DNA of 64,000 nucleotides from Bifidobacterium simiiventris (GCF_019331715.1 NZ_JAHBBG010000006.1:1-64000), one strand, 5' to 3'; shown: positions 8,995 to 18,398, counted from the first letter of the stretch. Made by a program: numbers and translations. Notes: a model not told the origin generated them from the sequence alone.

Positions 8995-9030
8995 TCAGCC
9001 GCTCAATCTCTCGGGATGTTGTCGGTTTTG

Positions 9031-9177
9031 ACGCTCCCCCAGTCGGCTTCGCCGACAAGACCTGCAATTACGGAGCCTTCGGCCGTTTTGCCGACTCGAC
9101 TGTCGTCTCGCCCTCGCCTACAAACGTCTCCGACGTTTGCTTCACGGCTCGGCCCCTCAGCCGAGGGGGACCAAGAA
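9031..9177. repeat. Intergenic palindromic element (CTCCCTCAG/CCGAGGGAG family)
   Basis: The gap between the MocR gene and the aldo/keto reductase holds ACGCTCCCCCAGTCGGC followed by a GCCGAC arm, and ends with CCCCTCAGCCGAGGGGGACC. Related sequences occur at 18421-18561 and about 25350-25404. The AAACGTCTCCGACGTTT hairpin lies inside. The convergent location suggests it has been tolerated or used as a terminator. Confidence 0.6.
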
Positions 9178-9187
9178 AGAGTACGGC

Positions 9188-10048
9188 TCAGCCAAGCTTG
9201 GCGAAGTCTTCGTCGTCGAGCTGAAGGTCGCTGGCCTTGAGGCTGTCAAGGATGGTTTCGGGGCGGTGCGCGCCGGGGATCACGAACATGTGGTCGCCCT
9301 TGGCGAGCTCCCATGCGAGCACGACCTGCTGGTAGCTCACGCCGTGCTTGGCCGCGACCTCGCGGAACGGGTCGAACTTGGACTCGTCGTAGGGATGGCG
9401 GTAGCCGCCGAGCGGGCTCCAGCACACGAACGCGAGGCCGAGCTTGGCGCAGTAGTCGAGCGTGTCCTGCGTGTCGAGGTGGATCGGCGAATACTGGTTC
9501 TGCACGGCGATGAGCTTGTCGCCGAGGATGCCGCGGGCGATGTCGAGCTGTTCGATGGTCACGTTGGAGACGCCCGCGTACTGCGCGACGCCTTCGTCCA
9601 CGAGCTGCTTCAACGCTTCGATGGACTCGTTGTACGGCACTTCCGGATCGTGGCGGTGCATGTACAGCAGGTCGATCGTGTCGACGCCGAGCGCCATCGC
9701 GGATTCCTTGCCGTAGCGCAGCAGGTGTTCCGGCTTGCCGTCGCGCGGCCAGACCGGCTTGCCGTCCTCCCACGCGCGACGCAGACCGATCTTGGTGGCG
9801 ACGAGCACTTCGTCCTTCGGGCCGTTCCATGTGTCGAGGGCTTCGCGGACGAGCTTTTCGCCGGTCTGCTCCTCCTCGCCGGGCGTGTAGTAGGCCCACG
9901 CGGTGTCGATGTGGCGGCAGCCCGCGTCGAGCGAGGCGTGCAGCGTTTCGATGCCGACATCATGACCGCGGTTGTTTTCGATGGTCAGCGGCATTTCGCC
10001 GTGACCGATGGCGGTGGTGTCGAACGGGCCGAGATTACGGTGCAGCAT
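9188..10048 (-). CDS. Aldo/keto reductase
   Basis: A 286-residue NADPH-dependent oxidoreductase of the AKR superfamily. The catalytic tetrad is visible: Asp48 and Tyr53/54 in IDTAWAYYT, Lys86 in ATKIGLR and His131/133 in YMHRHD. The pattern GVSNVTIEQL and the cofactor-binding region near the end (VIPGAHRPETILDSL) are typical. ATG 10048 follows an AAAGGAG site. It lies downstream of the lemA/DUF2207 pair on the same strand but with a gap of over 120 bp, so co-transcription is uncertain. The substrate is unknown. Confidence 0.9.
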   Translation of the reverse strand: MLHRNLGPFDTTAIGHGEMPLTIENNRGHDVGIETLHASLDAGCRHIDTAWAYYTPGEEEQTGEKLVREALDTWNGPKDEVLVATKIGLRRAWEDGKPVWPRDGKPEHLLRYGKESAMALGVDTIDLLYMHRHDPEVPYNESIEALKQLVDEGVAQYAGVSNVTIEQLDIARGILGDKLIAVQNQYSPIHLDTQDTLDYCAKLGLAFVCWSPLGGYRHPYDESKFDPFREVAAKHGVSYQQVVLAWELAKGDHMFVIPGAHRPETILDSLKASDLQLDDEDFAKLG

Positions 10049-10170
10049 GACGATGCTCCTTTGAGATTTGAGATATATGCCGGCGGATAGGTTCCGCCTT
10101 CCAGCGTAGGGACGCGGCTGGATTTGCCCGGAATCGCGCGGAACAAGATGCCGAGCAGCAGGAACGGGCG

Positions 10171-12429
10171 CTAGCGACCGCCGAAGGAACCGCCGCCCGA
10201 GCCGCCGCCGGAACCGCCGAATCCGCCACCACCCGAGAAGGAACCACCAGAGCCGCTCGAGGATGACGGCGCGGCGGCTTCGATCGTGGAGCGGATGTCG
10301 GCGAATCCGGCGTCGAGCTGCGCGCCGATGTCGCCGATGTTCGCGCTGAACGACGACGGGTCGAATCCACTGCCGGAGAACGGACCGGTCTGTACGCCGG
10401 CACCGTAACCGTGACGCCATCCGTACGGCCGGTAATGCCAGTACAGCAGCGAATCGGAGGCGTTACTGTCCAACCACGACGGGTCGGTCACCTGCGGATA
10501 GGCCTTGGCCAGTTCCTTCAGCACGCGTTCGGAGATGCCGAATGCCGCAGCGTAGACGAGGTACCGGTCCCACAGCACCAGATCTGCCGCGCCGCGATCG
10601 GAGAAATCGGAGAAGTCGACCAGATATCGGTACAGGCCGCGTACCTGGCCGGCGATCAGTTGCCCGGCCTTCGTCAGCGCGGTGTGCTTCGCGCAGGCCA
10701 GCGCGAACATGCTGAAGAACATGATCGGCGCGGCCACGCACAGCAGGAGCGCCGCATTGCTCCATGCGAGGAAGAGCGCCGTGGCGAAGATCGAGACGGC
10801 CATGCCGAATCCGCCGGCCACGGTTGCGCCGACGCCGCAGGACCGGGTCGCGCCGAGCATCGCGAACTCGTTCGAGCATGCGGTCTCATACTTTTCGAGT
10901 TCCTGGTATCCGGTCTTCCAGTTCGTGCACACGGATTTCATGCGTTCGAGGTCGAACACCGGGCCGCCCACGCGTTTGCCGATCGTTTCGAACAATCGCA
11001 GCGTGGCGTCTTCGGATTGGCTGAGCTGCAGCCCCTCACGGGCCTGGCGGTCGAAGCACACCGGCATCAGGACGAGCGTGCTGGTGCTCGACGCGACGTT
11101 CAGGTCGGCGGCGTTCGAGCCGATCATCATGGCCATGTCGGAGGCGTTCGCCGTACTGAGATCGACGCCGCGGTAGATCGACATCGGTCCGGGATAGATC
11201 GCGATCGCCTTCTTCGAGGCGAGCGAGAGCACATTGGCGGTCATCTGCCGCGAACTGATCGACCCCTGAGATTCGAGTCCGAGCACGTCGGTCATGCGCG
11301 CCGCCGATGACGGGCTGATGTCCGGCGGTTCGCGCCAGTATTCGATGTCGCCGCGATATTGGGCGCCGCGGTGGCTGCGCAATGCGGAGACGACCGCGAT
11401 CAGGCATAGCGCCAGCCCGACGATCGCAAAGCCGAATCCTACGGCCAGACGATTGCGCGCATGGGTTCGCTGCTGGTCACGCCACACGGTTTCCTGACGT
11501 GTTTCGTCCTGCTTGAGCCAGTCGAGATAGTCGCCGCTGCCACGCCGTATCCAGTTTCCGGATCGGCTGCCGACGTTGTCGGTTCCCTTCCACCATGACG
11601 GTTCCTTGACCACGTTCGCATCCCAGGCGGCCACCACGTCGAGGTACTTCCCCGCACGCACGTCGTAGGCGGTGAATCTGAGCGAACCGCCGTCGCCGCG
11701 CGCCGTTTCGGATGTGCCGCTGTAGTGCAGCCACGCCCACGAGTTGTCGGCCGTGATGCCGTTCGGGAAGCGCACGGTGCCGGTGACCTTGCCGATCGGC
11801 GTCTGGTTCGACGCACCGAACGGCTCCCACTTGAACGTGGCGATGTCGTCGTAGAGCGTGGTCGCGCCGACCAGTGTGAACGTCACGTCGAATTTGAGGC
11901 TGTCTGCTTTGGTGGTGTAGGGGATGTTCCAACCGATTTCGATGGTCTTGTATCCCCCGTGCCCGCTGCCGATCGGATAGCCGTCTTTGATTGGCTCGTA
12001 TGGCTTCAGCGAAACGCCGGTCGCGTCGGCGATGTACCAGCGGTTCGCGTAGTCGCTGTTCCATTCACGTTCGCTGACGCCGTCCGGCAAATGCGGTTCG
12101 GTTTGCGCATACGTTTGCCCGGTGGTCACGTTGCGCACGCTGATGTCGGTGATGTCGGACAGGTTCGTGCCGTTGAGCTCGTAGCGCTGGTATAGCTGTT
12201 TCCAAGGACGCACGTTGTCGTCATCGTCGGTACGTTTGCGCAGGCGCATATCAATGTGCTGCGTGACTGTGAGACTGCCATCTGCCTGCACGTCCATCTC
12301 GTAGTCGAGCGTGCGGTAGCTCAGGTCGGCACCGCCGTCGAGCACCGACGCGAGGAATATGCCTCCGAAGACCAGTACGACGACGAGCGCCGCGATGACG
12401 GCGGATTTGACGATTCGTTTGACGTCCAT
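10171..12429 (-). CDS. DUF2207 domain membrane protein
   Basis: A 752-residue membrane protein. An N-terminal signal-anchor (residues about 8-30, VIAALVVVLVFGGIFLASVL) precedes an extracellular DUF2207-type beta domain that begins SYRTLDYEMDVQADGSLTVTQHID. Further membrane segments are near residues 300-325 and 540-590. The C-terminus is a Gly/Ser-rich tail containing repeated GGSGGG runs. DUF2207 proteins commonly pair with LemA proteins, as here, with lemA just upstream on the same strand. The function is unknown; an envelope role is likely. ATG 12429 follows AAAGGGG. Confidence 0.82.
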   Translation of the reverse strand: MDVKRIVKSAVIAALVVVLVFGGIFLASVLDGGADLSYRTLDYEMDVQADGSLTVTQHIDMRLRKRTDDDDNVRPWKQLYQRYELNGTNLSDITDISVRNVTTGQTYAQTEPHLPDGVSEREWNSDYANRWYIADATGVSLKPYEPIKDGYPIGSGHGGYKTIEIGWNIPYTTKADSLKFDVTFTLVGATTLYDDIATFKWEPFGASNQTPIGKVTGTVRFPNGITADNSWAWLHYSGTSETARGDGGSLRFTAYDVRAGKYLDVVAAWDANVVKEPSWWKGTDNVGSRSGNWIRRGSGDYLDWLKQDETRQETVWRDQQRTHARNRLAVGFGFAIVGLALCLIAVVSALRSHRGAQYRGDIEYWREPPDISPSSAARMTDVLGLESQGSISSRQMTANVLSLASKKAIAIYPGPMSIYRGVDLSTANASDMAMMIGSNAADLNVASSTSTLVLMPVCFDRQAREGLQLSQSEDATLRLFETIGKRVGGPVFDLERMKSVCTNWKTGYQELEKYETACSNEFAMLGATRSCGVGATVAGGFGMAVSIFATALFLAWSNAALLLCVAAPIMFFSMFALACAKHTALTKAGQLIAGQVRGLYRYLVDFSDFSDRGAADLVLWDRYLVYAAAFGISERVLKELAKAYPQVTDPSWLDSNASDSLLYWHYRPYGWRHGYGAGVQTGPFSGSGFDPSSFSANIGDIGAQLDAGFADIRSTIEAAAPSSSSGSGGSFSGGGGFGGSGGGSGGGSFGGR

Positions 12430-12549
12430 GCGGTTTCCCCTTTCCGCTTCACGCAGCCGCATCGGCTACCGTGGCCGCATGCGTTTACGACGCATCGACA
12501 GCACCATTACCGGATGACGGTGCCGGCAGCACCCATCTTCCGGTGGCCG

Positions 12550-13113
12550 TCAGAACTTGACCTGAGGCGCTTGACGCGACGGCTCGTCGACTTGGAAGTA
12601 GTCCGCCTGCTCGAAGCGGAACAGGCCCGCGACGATGTTGGTCGGCACGGTTTCGGTGGCCGTGTTGTACTTGAGGACGATGTCGTTGTAGAACTGACGC
12701 GCGTAAGCGATCTTCGATTCGAGCTGCTTGAGCTGGCCTTGCAGATCCATGAAGTTCTGGTTGGCCTGCAGCTGCGGATATGCCTCGACCGTGGCCTGCA
12801 GGTTGAACAGTGCCCGGGAGAGCTCGTTCTCCGCGTTCATGCGCTTGACCACGTCGCCGCTGGACGCGGCGGCGACCACGCCGGCGCGGGCGGCGGTCAC
12901 CTGCGTGAGCACCGACGATTCATGGCCGGCATACCCCTTGACCGTTTCCACGAGATTCGGGATGAGATCGGCGCGCTGCTTGAGCTGCACGTCGATCTGC
13001 GCCCATCCGTTTTTGACGCGGTTGCGCAACGTAACCAGCCCGTTGTATGCGCTGACGCCCCACAGCGCCAGCACCACGAGAATAACCAGAACGGCGATGA
13101 TGATCAACCCCAT
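12550..13113 (-). CDS. lemA: LemA family protein
   Basis: A 187-residue protein with one N-terminal membrane anchor (residues 3-20) followed by the helical LemA domain. Diagnostic sequence includes YNGLVTLRNRVKNGWAQIDVQLKQRADLIPNLVETVKGYA, an almost canonical family signature. The bulk is expected to be outside or at the membrane as a helical bundle. ATG 13113 follows AAAGGGGG. The DUF2207 gene follows 120 bp downstream on the same strand, the usual partner for this family. The cellular function of LemA remains poorly defined. Confidence 0.92.
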   Translation of the reverse strand: MGLIIIAVLVILVVLALWGVSAYNGLVTLRNRVKNGWAQIDVQLKQRADLIPNLVETVKGYAGHESSVLTQVTAARAGVVAAASSGDVVKRMNAENELSRALFNLQATVEAYPQLQANQNFMDLQGQLKQLESKIAYARQFYNDIVLKYNTATETVPTNIVAGLFRFEQADYFQVDEPSRQAPQVKF

Positions 13114-13181
13114 CGTCGGCCCCCTTTGCCTGTGTCCAATATCGTCACCGGCTATTCTTCCAGACCGTGCGGATGAAACGA

Positions 13182-13234
13182 CGCCTTCCGCCATGCCGGG
13201 CCGGATCATTCCGGATCGAACATGGCGGAAGGCG
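13182..13234. terminator. Hairpin between the DUF2264 gene and lemA
   Basis: Perfect 14-bp arms CGCCTTCCGCCATG (13182-13195) and its inverse (13221-13234) enclose a smaller CCGGATCATTCCGG palindrome. It lies just after the DUF2264 stop on the minus strand and probably terminates that gene. Confidence 0.6.
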
Positions 13235-13253
13235 ATCAATAATGAGCGTTACG

Positions 13254-15116
13254 TTACGCCAGTTCGGCGAGTGTGACGGTCTTGTGACCGACGGTCAGCA
13301 CGTTGCCGTCAAGCGAGAACTCCGGCACGACGAGCTTGCCGTCGGCGCCGAAGGCCTCGCCTTCCGCATCTCCCAGGTACAGAGAGACGAACACGTACTT
13401 GCCGGGCTCGATCACGCGGGTCTGCATCGGGATGCGCGTCTTCGGATACAGAATATTCACATTCGGTTCCGGCGTGGACAGTTCCACGTCGAAGCCTTCC
13501 GCGCCGACGAGACCGATCGTTCCTTGTTCGGTACGGTAGAACACGGAGTTCGGCACGTCCGTCTCGATCGTCTCCCCATAGTCCGGCAGCGAGAAGCCGC
13601 CTTCCGCGAGGTGCAGTTCACGCGCCGAGTCGATCACGTGGACGCGCACGTGCCACGGCATGTCCGGCACGACGAAGTTCTTGATGTCGACGTCCTTCCA
13701 CGGCTTCCACTCGGAGTACACGTACTCGTTGTGGATCGCATAATCTTCATAACCGTACGCGGTCTGCCAGTAATGATCACTTTCGCTCACGGCCAGCGTG
13801 CTGTCGTACGCGCCCTGCTTGAGGAGCACGGCGGCCTTCGGCACGGAGAACGCGAAGGTGGTGGAGTACACATACTTCTCGTACTTGGCGTTGGCGTGCG
13901 CGTGCTCATGGCTGTGCTGGCCGGCGGTAAACGCCTGCACCTCGCGGCCGGTGGCGCTGTGGGCGACGAGCATGCGCGGCTCGGGCTGCAGCTTGAGCGG
14001 CTCGAACTTGAAGTCCTCGGCCTCGCGCACCTGCCAGAACGGGTCGTCGTCGGGGATGCACAGGAAGATGAACGTCTTGAGCGCCCAATAGGCGGAGGCC
14101 GGGCCGTTGTAACCCTCGGCCATGTTCATGTTCGGGTAGGCGTAGCCGATCGGGATCAGGCCGTCGGACTGGAAGATGTTCTGCGAGAACCACCAGCGCA
14201 GGTTGTTCAGCAGCAGGTGCTTGAAATCGGCGATCGACCAACCTTCCGGAGGTTCGACGCCGGCGAACGAGGCGGCAGCCCAGAACGCGGCCTGCGCGAA
14301 GCGGTAGTCGAGGCTACGGCCGTACGGCAGACATGCGCCGCCGGCGGTGAACCAGTTCGCATAGCTCGGCACGAACGCGGTCGCGCGTTCCTTGAGCAGC
14401 TGTTCCTGCTTGCCGTTCTTCTTGGTCAGGCCGACGAGCACGAGTGTGAAGAATTGGTATGCAAACGGGATGTAGTTGTCGATTTGGTTGACATAGCCGT
14501 CGTACGACCAGCCGTGGCCGAGATAATGCGAGTTGGTGATGTCGAAGTCGTCCTGCACGAGCTTGGCGTGATCCTCGTGGCCGTTGTCGGCGAACCAGCT
14601 GTTGACGAGCGTGCGGAACAGCAGCCAGTTGGTCTTCGGCAGGACCTTATGGTTGACCTGCTCGAGCCAGTCGAAGATGTTGTTCTGCTGCTTGGTGGTC
14701 AGGTGATCCCAGAACTCGGACTTGGTCTCGTACAGGAACGCGGTGATCGCGCCCATTTCGACGAACAGCTGGTCATAGTCGGTCAGGTCGCCGCCCCAGT
14801 AGTCGGGATGGGTCGGATCGGTGCAGTTGATGAGGCTTTCGCAGGTGAACTGCCACCAGTGGCCGAAGCGGCGGATGTTGTCGCGGTTGTGGAACAGCGG
14901 GCCTAGGCCCCACAGCAGACGGGCGAAGCCTTCGGACGAGGTGCGGTCCTGGCTGTAGACGGCGCCGGAGTCGCTCATGCGGAAGCGGCCGTAGCGTCCG
15001 TTCTTGATCATCAGTTCCATGCCCGGGGTGAGCAGATCGATGAGGGCCTGTTCGCACTGGGCCTTGGTACGAAGCGGGTTGCGCGCGACCTGCGCATTGA
15101 ATGGAGCGACCGCCAT
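13254..15116 (-). CDS. DUF2264 domain protein, putative glycoside hydrolase
   Basis: A 620-residue soluble protein without a signal peptide. The N-terminal two thirds (residues about 10-400) is rich in aromatic residues and alternating helices like an (alpha/alpha)-barrel: RRFGHWWQFTCESLINCTDP, NSWFADNGHEDHAKL, HGWSYDGYVNQIDNYIPFAYQFF and PYGRSLDYRFAQAAFW. The last third is probably a beta domain. This matches DUF2264, part of which is classified in CAZy as GH154 with beta-glucuronidase activity. The enzyme activity here is inference. It is divergent from a sugar-sensing regulator, across a promoter loaded with repeats, which supports a carbohydrate role. ATG 15116 has an AAGGAG site upstream. 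Confidence 0.75.
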   Translation of the reverse strand: MAVAPFNAQVARNPLRTKAQCEQALIDLLTPGMELMIKNGRYGRFRMSDSGAVYSQDRTSSEGFARLLWGLGPLFHNRDNIRRFGHWWQFTCESLINCTDPTHPDYWGGDLTDYDQLFVEMGAITAFLYETKSEFWDHLTTKQQNNIFDWLEQVNHKVLPKTNWLLFRTLVNSWFADNGHEDHAKLVQDDFDITNSHYLGHGWSYDGYVNQIDNYIPFAYQFFTLVLVGLTKKNGKQEQLLKERATAFVPSYANWFTAGGACLPYGRSLDYRFAQAAFWAAASFAGVEPPEGWSIADFKHLLLNNLRWWFSQNIFQSDGLIPIGYAYPNMNMAEGYNGPASAYWALKTFIFLCIPDDDPFWQVREAEDFKFEPLKLQPEPRMLVAHSATGREVQAFTAGQHSHEHAHANAKYEKYVYSTTFAFSVPKAAVLLKQGAYDSTLAVSESDHYWQTAYGYEDYAIHNEYVYSEWKPWKDVDIKNFVVPDMPWHVRVHVIDSARELHLAEGGFSLPDYGETIETDVPNSVFYRTEQGTIGLVGAEGFDVELSTPEPNVNILYPKTRIPMQTRVIEPGKYVFVSLYLGDAEGEAFGADGKLVVPEFSLDGNVLTVGHKTVTLAELA

Positions 15117-15176
15117 TGCTTTCTCCTTGAGAATCTCGCGCCGTGCGACCGAACCACCGTCACACAACGCACTCTA

Positions 15177-15233
15177 TTTTGATCAATTTTGATTATACAC
15201 TCACTTTTAATCAGTTTCAATCAGTTTTGATAG
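15177..15233. promoter_or_regulatory. Phased TTTGATCA-like operator repeats
   Basis: TTTTGATCAA and TTTTGATTAT begin at 15177 and 15187. TTTTAATCAG, TTTCAATCAG and TTTTGATAGA begin at 15205, 15215 and 15225. Within each set the copies are exactly 10 bp apart, placing them on the same face of the DNA. They cover the DUF2264 promoter. A further pair, GATCAATCGCAATCAT, follows near 15266. The neighbouring regulator is the obvious candidate to bind them. Confidence 0.65.
15192..15220 (-). promoter_or_regulatory. Promoter of the DUF2264 gene
   Basis: On the minus strand TTGAAA (15220-15215), a 17-bp spacer and TATAAT (15197-15192) form a near-consensus sigma-70 promoter 76 bp upstream of the start codon. 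It is embedded in the operator repeats, as expected for a repressed promoter. Confidence 0.75.
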
Positions 15234-15386
15234 ATCGTGTCGTGTATTTCGATCGACGGCACTGTGATCAATCGCAATCATCGCGTACAATATATAAGCA
15301 AAAATGATCAGCACCGCTCAACGGAACCGTTCGCATACCGTCATGCGACCCGCCAGTCAGCCGGTGCCACCTCGGAAAGCGGAACG

Positions 15387-16739
15387 ATGTCACAGCCACA
15401 GTCCAAGGAAGCCACTGCCGACGCGCAGGCCGGAACCGGCACCGGCGCAGCCGATCCGGTCTCACATGAGGCCGCGACGGCCAAACGCAGCTATCTGCCG
15501 GCCGAACGGCGCGACATGATCCTGAGCCTGCTCACACGGCAGAACGTGGCGACCGTGCCGGAACTCGCCAAACTACTCAACACCACGGAGATCACCATCC
15601 GTCGCGATCTGGGCGAACTGGCCGACGCCGGCCTGCTGCGCCGCATCCGAGGCGGCGCAATGTCCGTCGGCGACGGCACCGATCCGGCCGCACGACATGG
15701 CAGGACCACCGCCGCGGCAGCCGGCAATTCCACGAGCGTCGCGACCGTCTCACCGGCACCGTTCCAGCAAGCACCGGCTGGAACAGCCGCCCCCACATCG
15801 ACCGGCGCCACATCATCCGGCGACCGATCCGCATTCGGGCACGTCGCGACCGGCAACCATGCCGCAACACCGCCCGCCGCTGTCGCATACGGCAAGGGGC
15901 AGCCCGCGATCGGCGTCATGCTGCCGGAACCGAGCTTCTTCTGGCCAGGCGTCATCGGCCATATGCGGACGATCGCCGGAGAACTCGGACTGCGCCTGAT
16001 CGTGCGCGAATCCTCCTACGACGAAGGCTCGCCGGACGACGAGATCATGGCCGGCATCGCTACGGACCCGGACATCTGCGGCCTGATCGTCGCTCCCAAC
16101 TCGCATCCTCAGTCCAGCGAACGCGCGTGGCAATGGATCGAACATGCGCAAATCCCTACGGTAGTGATCGAACGTGATCAACCGCCGCTCGGCACCTGCT
16201 ACGTCGACTCGGTGCGCACCAACCATCCCTACGGCGTGCGCAAGGCCGCCGTACACTTCCTGCAGCACGGCCATACACGCATCGGCGCGGCGTTCAGCGA
16301 GACGCCGACCTCGTCCATGATCCAGAAAAGCTGGCGAGAGCTGGTCGCCGGCAGCGAGGGACGCATCGACTGCCCGTTCATCTGCGACGGCATTCAGCCG
16401 TACGACGCGCACGGCGTGGACGAGATCGTGGACCGGATCATCGACACCGGCACGACCGCCATGCTGGTGCATTCGGATTATCTGGCGATCGCGATCGCGC
16501 AGGTGCTGGAACGCCGCGGCAAACGTGTGCCGGACGATGTGTCGCTGATCTCGATCGACGGGTTCGCCACGCCAAGTTCACGCCCGCTTACGGTGTTGCG
16601 ATCCTCGGCACAGGATCTGGCCGAGGCGGCGATCGACACGCTGATCGCGCGCATCCAGCATCCCGACGCGGCCACGCGGCACATCTTCGTCGATCCCACG
16701 CTCATCGATCGTGGTTCCGTCGTGGACGCGGCTCGCTGA
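15387..16739 (+). CDS. Hybrid transcription regulator: DeoR-type HTH with LacI-type sugar-sensing domain
   Basis: A 450-residue cytoplasmic regulator. After a low-complexity leader, residues about 35-90 form a DeoR-type winged helix (RRDMILSLLTRQNVATVPEL then TTEITIRRDLGELADAGLLRR). A Pro/Ala/Thr-rich linker of about 75 residues follows. Residues about 175-450 are a periplasmic-binding-protein-like sensor of LacI type (PAIGVMLPEPSFFWPGVIG, GHTRIGAAFSE, VPDDVSLISIDGFATPSSRPLTVLR). Such DeoR-HTH/LacI-sensor hybrids exist in Actinobacteria. The ligand is probably a sugar and the target probably the divergent DUF2264 gene. ATG 15387 is preceded by a GGAA-rich stretch; the frame is open upstream to 15237 without conserved sequence. 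A weak TACAAT -10 box is at 15286. Confidence 0.85.
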   Translation: MSQPQSKEATADAQAGTGTGAADPVSHEAATAKRSYLPAERRDMILSLLTRQNVATVPELAKLLNTTEITIRRDLGELADAGLLRRIRGGAMSVGDGTDPAARHGRTTAAAAGNSTSVATVSPAPFQQAPAGTAAPTSTGATSSGDRSAFGHVATGNHAATPPAAVAYGKGQPAIGVMLPEPSFFWPGVIGHMRTIAGELGLRLIVRESSYDEGSPDDEIMAGIATDPDICGLIVAPNSHPQSSERAWQWIEHAQIPTVVIERDQPPLGTCYVDSVRTNHPYGVRKAAVHFLQHGHTRIGAAFSETPTSSMIQKSWRELVAGSEGRIDCPFICDGIQPYDAHGVDEIVDRIIDTGTTAMLVHSDYLAIAIAQVLERRGKRVPDDVSLISIDGFATPSSRPLTVLRSSAQDLAEAAIDTLIARIQHPDAATRHIFVDPTLIDRGSVVDAAR

Positions 16740-16761
16740 ATCTCGGCCCCGTCAAACGCAA

Positions 16762-16812
16762 CGTGGCGGTTTTCTTCCACTGGGCTTGCGCCGGTGAGAG
16801 AAAACCGCCACG
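16762..16812. terminator. Bidirectional terminator hairpin (GTGGCGGTTTTC family)
   Basis: Perfect 14-bp arms CGTGGCGGTTTTCT (16762-16775) and its inverse (16799-16812) lie between the convergent regulator and maf genes. The arms contain TTTT/AAAA, so a T-run is present on either strand. The same GTGGCGGTTTTC arm recurs at 23562. Confidence 0.75.
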
Positions 16813-16895
16813 CATGAGATGGACGATGGCCGGTGTGACGGGTCCGGGGCCCGTCAACGGTGCGAAACCGGCCGTACGTCGCTACTGGTCGACGC

Positions 16896-18398
16896 TCACT
16901 CCCCGTGATGCGCGGCGGCGATCGCGTCAAGCCGTGCGCGGAACCGCGGCCAGTCGGTCTTCATCGCGGTGAGCAACTTGCGGTTCGGCACCTCGTCGAT
17001 CGGAATCCACTCGATCTCCATGCTTTCGTCGTCGTTCGCGCGCAGCTCCACCGTATGCCCCGGCTTCTCGAACGCGAACACGGTGGTGTACGCCCAGTTG
17101 CCGTGGTCCTCGCGCCACGAGCCGACCACCTCGATGTCTTCGGGCGTGATGTTCGCCTCCTCGTAGGACTCGCGCAGCGCGCCCTCGATCGGCGATTCGC
17201 CGTCCGCGGTCGCGCCGCCCGGAATGCCCCACGTGCCGCCTTCCGCGCTCCACACCGCGCGATGCTGCATCACGACGTGCGTCACGGCCCCGGTCACCGC
17301 ATCCCGCCGCGCCAATAGCACGCCGGACGCCCCGTTCAGCCCCCAATGACGCCGCCCGCACATGCAGTCGACCCAGCCGTCGCCCGGCTGATGCACGTTC
17401 TCCGCCGGCGGCACCAGACTCGACGGATCGGACTTGCCGTTCGGGAACAGTTCGCCGCGCTCCACGTTCCACAGGTCGGTCCATTCGATGCCGAGTTGGC
17501 CGACCAGCTCGCGCAGCAGCGGCAGGCTGATGCCGATCACGCCGTGCGGATCGCCTTCGATGCTGTCGATGAACGCGCCGCCGAAGCCCTCGAGCGTGAA
17601 CGAGCCGGCGACTTCGAGCGGTTCGCCGGTGGCCAGATACCGTTCGATGTCGTGGTCGGAGTAGTTGCAGAAGTGGATCTTCGCGTAGCTCACGCCGCGC
17701 ACGACGCGGCCGGTCGCGAAGTCGATCAGGCAGTGACCGGTCCACAATTCGCCGGTATGCCCGCGCATCGCCTTGAGCCGTTCGCGCGCGACCTCGACGC
17801 TGTGCGGCTTGCCGTAGCATTCGCCGTCGAACAGGAACATCGAGTCACAGCCGACGATGAGCGGGCCGACCTGCGCGTGCGTGAGCCCCGGCTGCATGGC
17901 GACGATGTTGGAGATCGGTTCGGTCTGAGTCGGCACGTCGACGCCGGAGAAGTCGCGGGTCGTCGCGTTGATGTCGGCGTCGTGCGCGTTCGGCTGGTCG
18001 TTGGTGAGTTTGGCGATGAGGATGTCGCGCGGGGATTCGCCGCCAGTCGCAGTCGCGTCGGCAACAGTTCCTTCGTCAGCGGATTCGGACGGCTGGTCAG
18101 CAGCAGGCTCGGCGGTCTGCAGCGGGTATGCGATGACCCGTTCGCCGGTCGCCGCCGCGGCCGTGTCGGCGACGTTGCGGTACGCCTGATGGACGGCCTG
18201 CGCCTTGGCTTCGGCGAGGATCGCGACGCGCTTGTCGACGGTCAGATCGTCCACATCGCATCCGGCGGCCGCAGCGGCGCGTTCGAGTGCGGCCGGCTCG
18301 TCAACGTGCGAGACGCGGATGGTCGGGCAGATGCCGGCCGAATACAGCACGTCGCGGCGCGGCTTCGACTTCGATGCCAGAATCAGCGGAATGGACAT
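16896..18398 (-). CDS. Maf nucleotide pyrophosphatase fused to a NUDIX hydrolase
   Basis: A 500-residue fusion. The N-terminal Maf/HAM1-like half starts SIPLILASKSKPRRDVL and continues with GCDSMFLFDGECYGKP and GGAFIDSIEGDPHGVIGISLPLLRELV. Maf enzymes hydrolyse non-canonical or modified NTPs. The C-terminal half holds a NUDIX box, WGIPGGATADGESPIEGALR followed by ESYEEA, the GX5EX7REUXEEXG-type motif. An insertion of about 85 acidic residues splits the Maf domain (about 75-165). The fusion implies two house-cleaning activities on one chain. ATG 18398 follows AAGGAG. Confidence 0.88.
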   Translation of the reverse strand: MSIPLILASKSKPRRDVLYSAGICPTIRVSHVDEPAALERAAAAAGCDVDDLTVDKRVAILAEAKAQAVHQAYRNVADTAAAATGERVIAYPLQTAEPAADQPSESADEGTVADATATGGESPRDILIAKLTNDQPNAHDADINATTRDFSGVDVPTQTEPISNIVAMQPGLTHAQVGPLIVGCDSMFLFDGECYGKPHSVEVARERLKAMRGHTGELWTGHCLIDFATGRVVRGVSYAKIHFCNYSDHDIERYLATGEPLEVAGSFTLEGFGGAFIDSIEGDPHGVIGISLPLLRELVGQLGIEWTDLWNVERGELFPNGKSDPSSLVPPAENVHQPGDGWVDCMCGRRHWGLNGASGVLLARRDAVTGAVTHVVMQHRAVWSAEGGTWGIPGGATADGESPIEGALRESYEEANITPEDIEVVGSWREDHGNWAYTTVFAFEKPGHTVELRANDDESMEIEWIPIDEVPNRKLLTAMKTDWPRFRARLDAIAAAHHGE

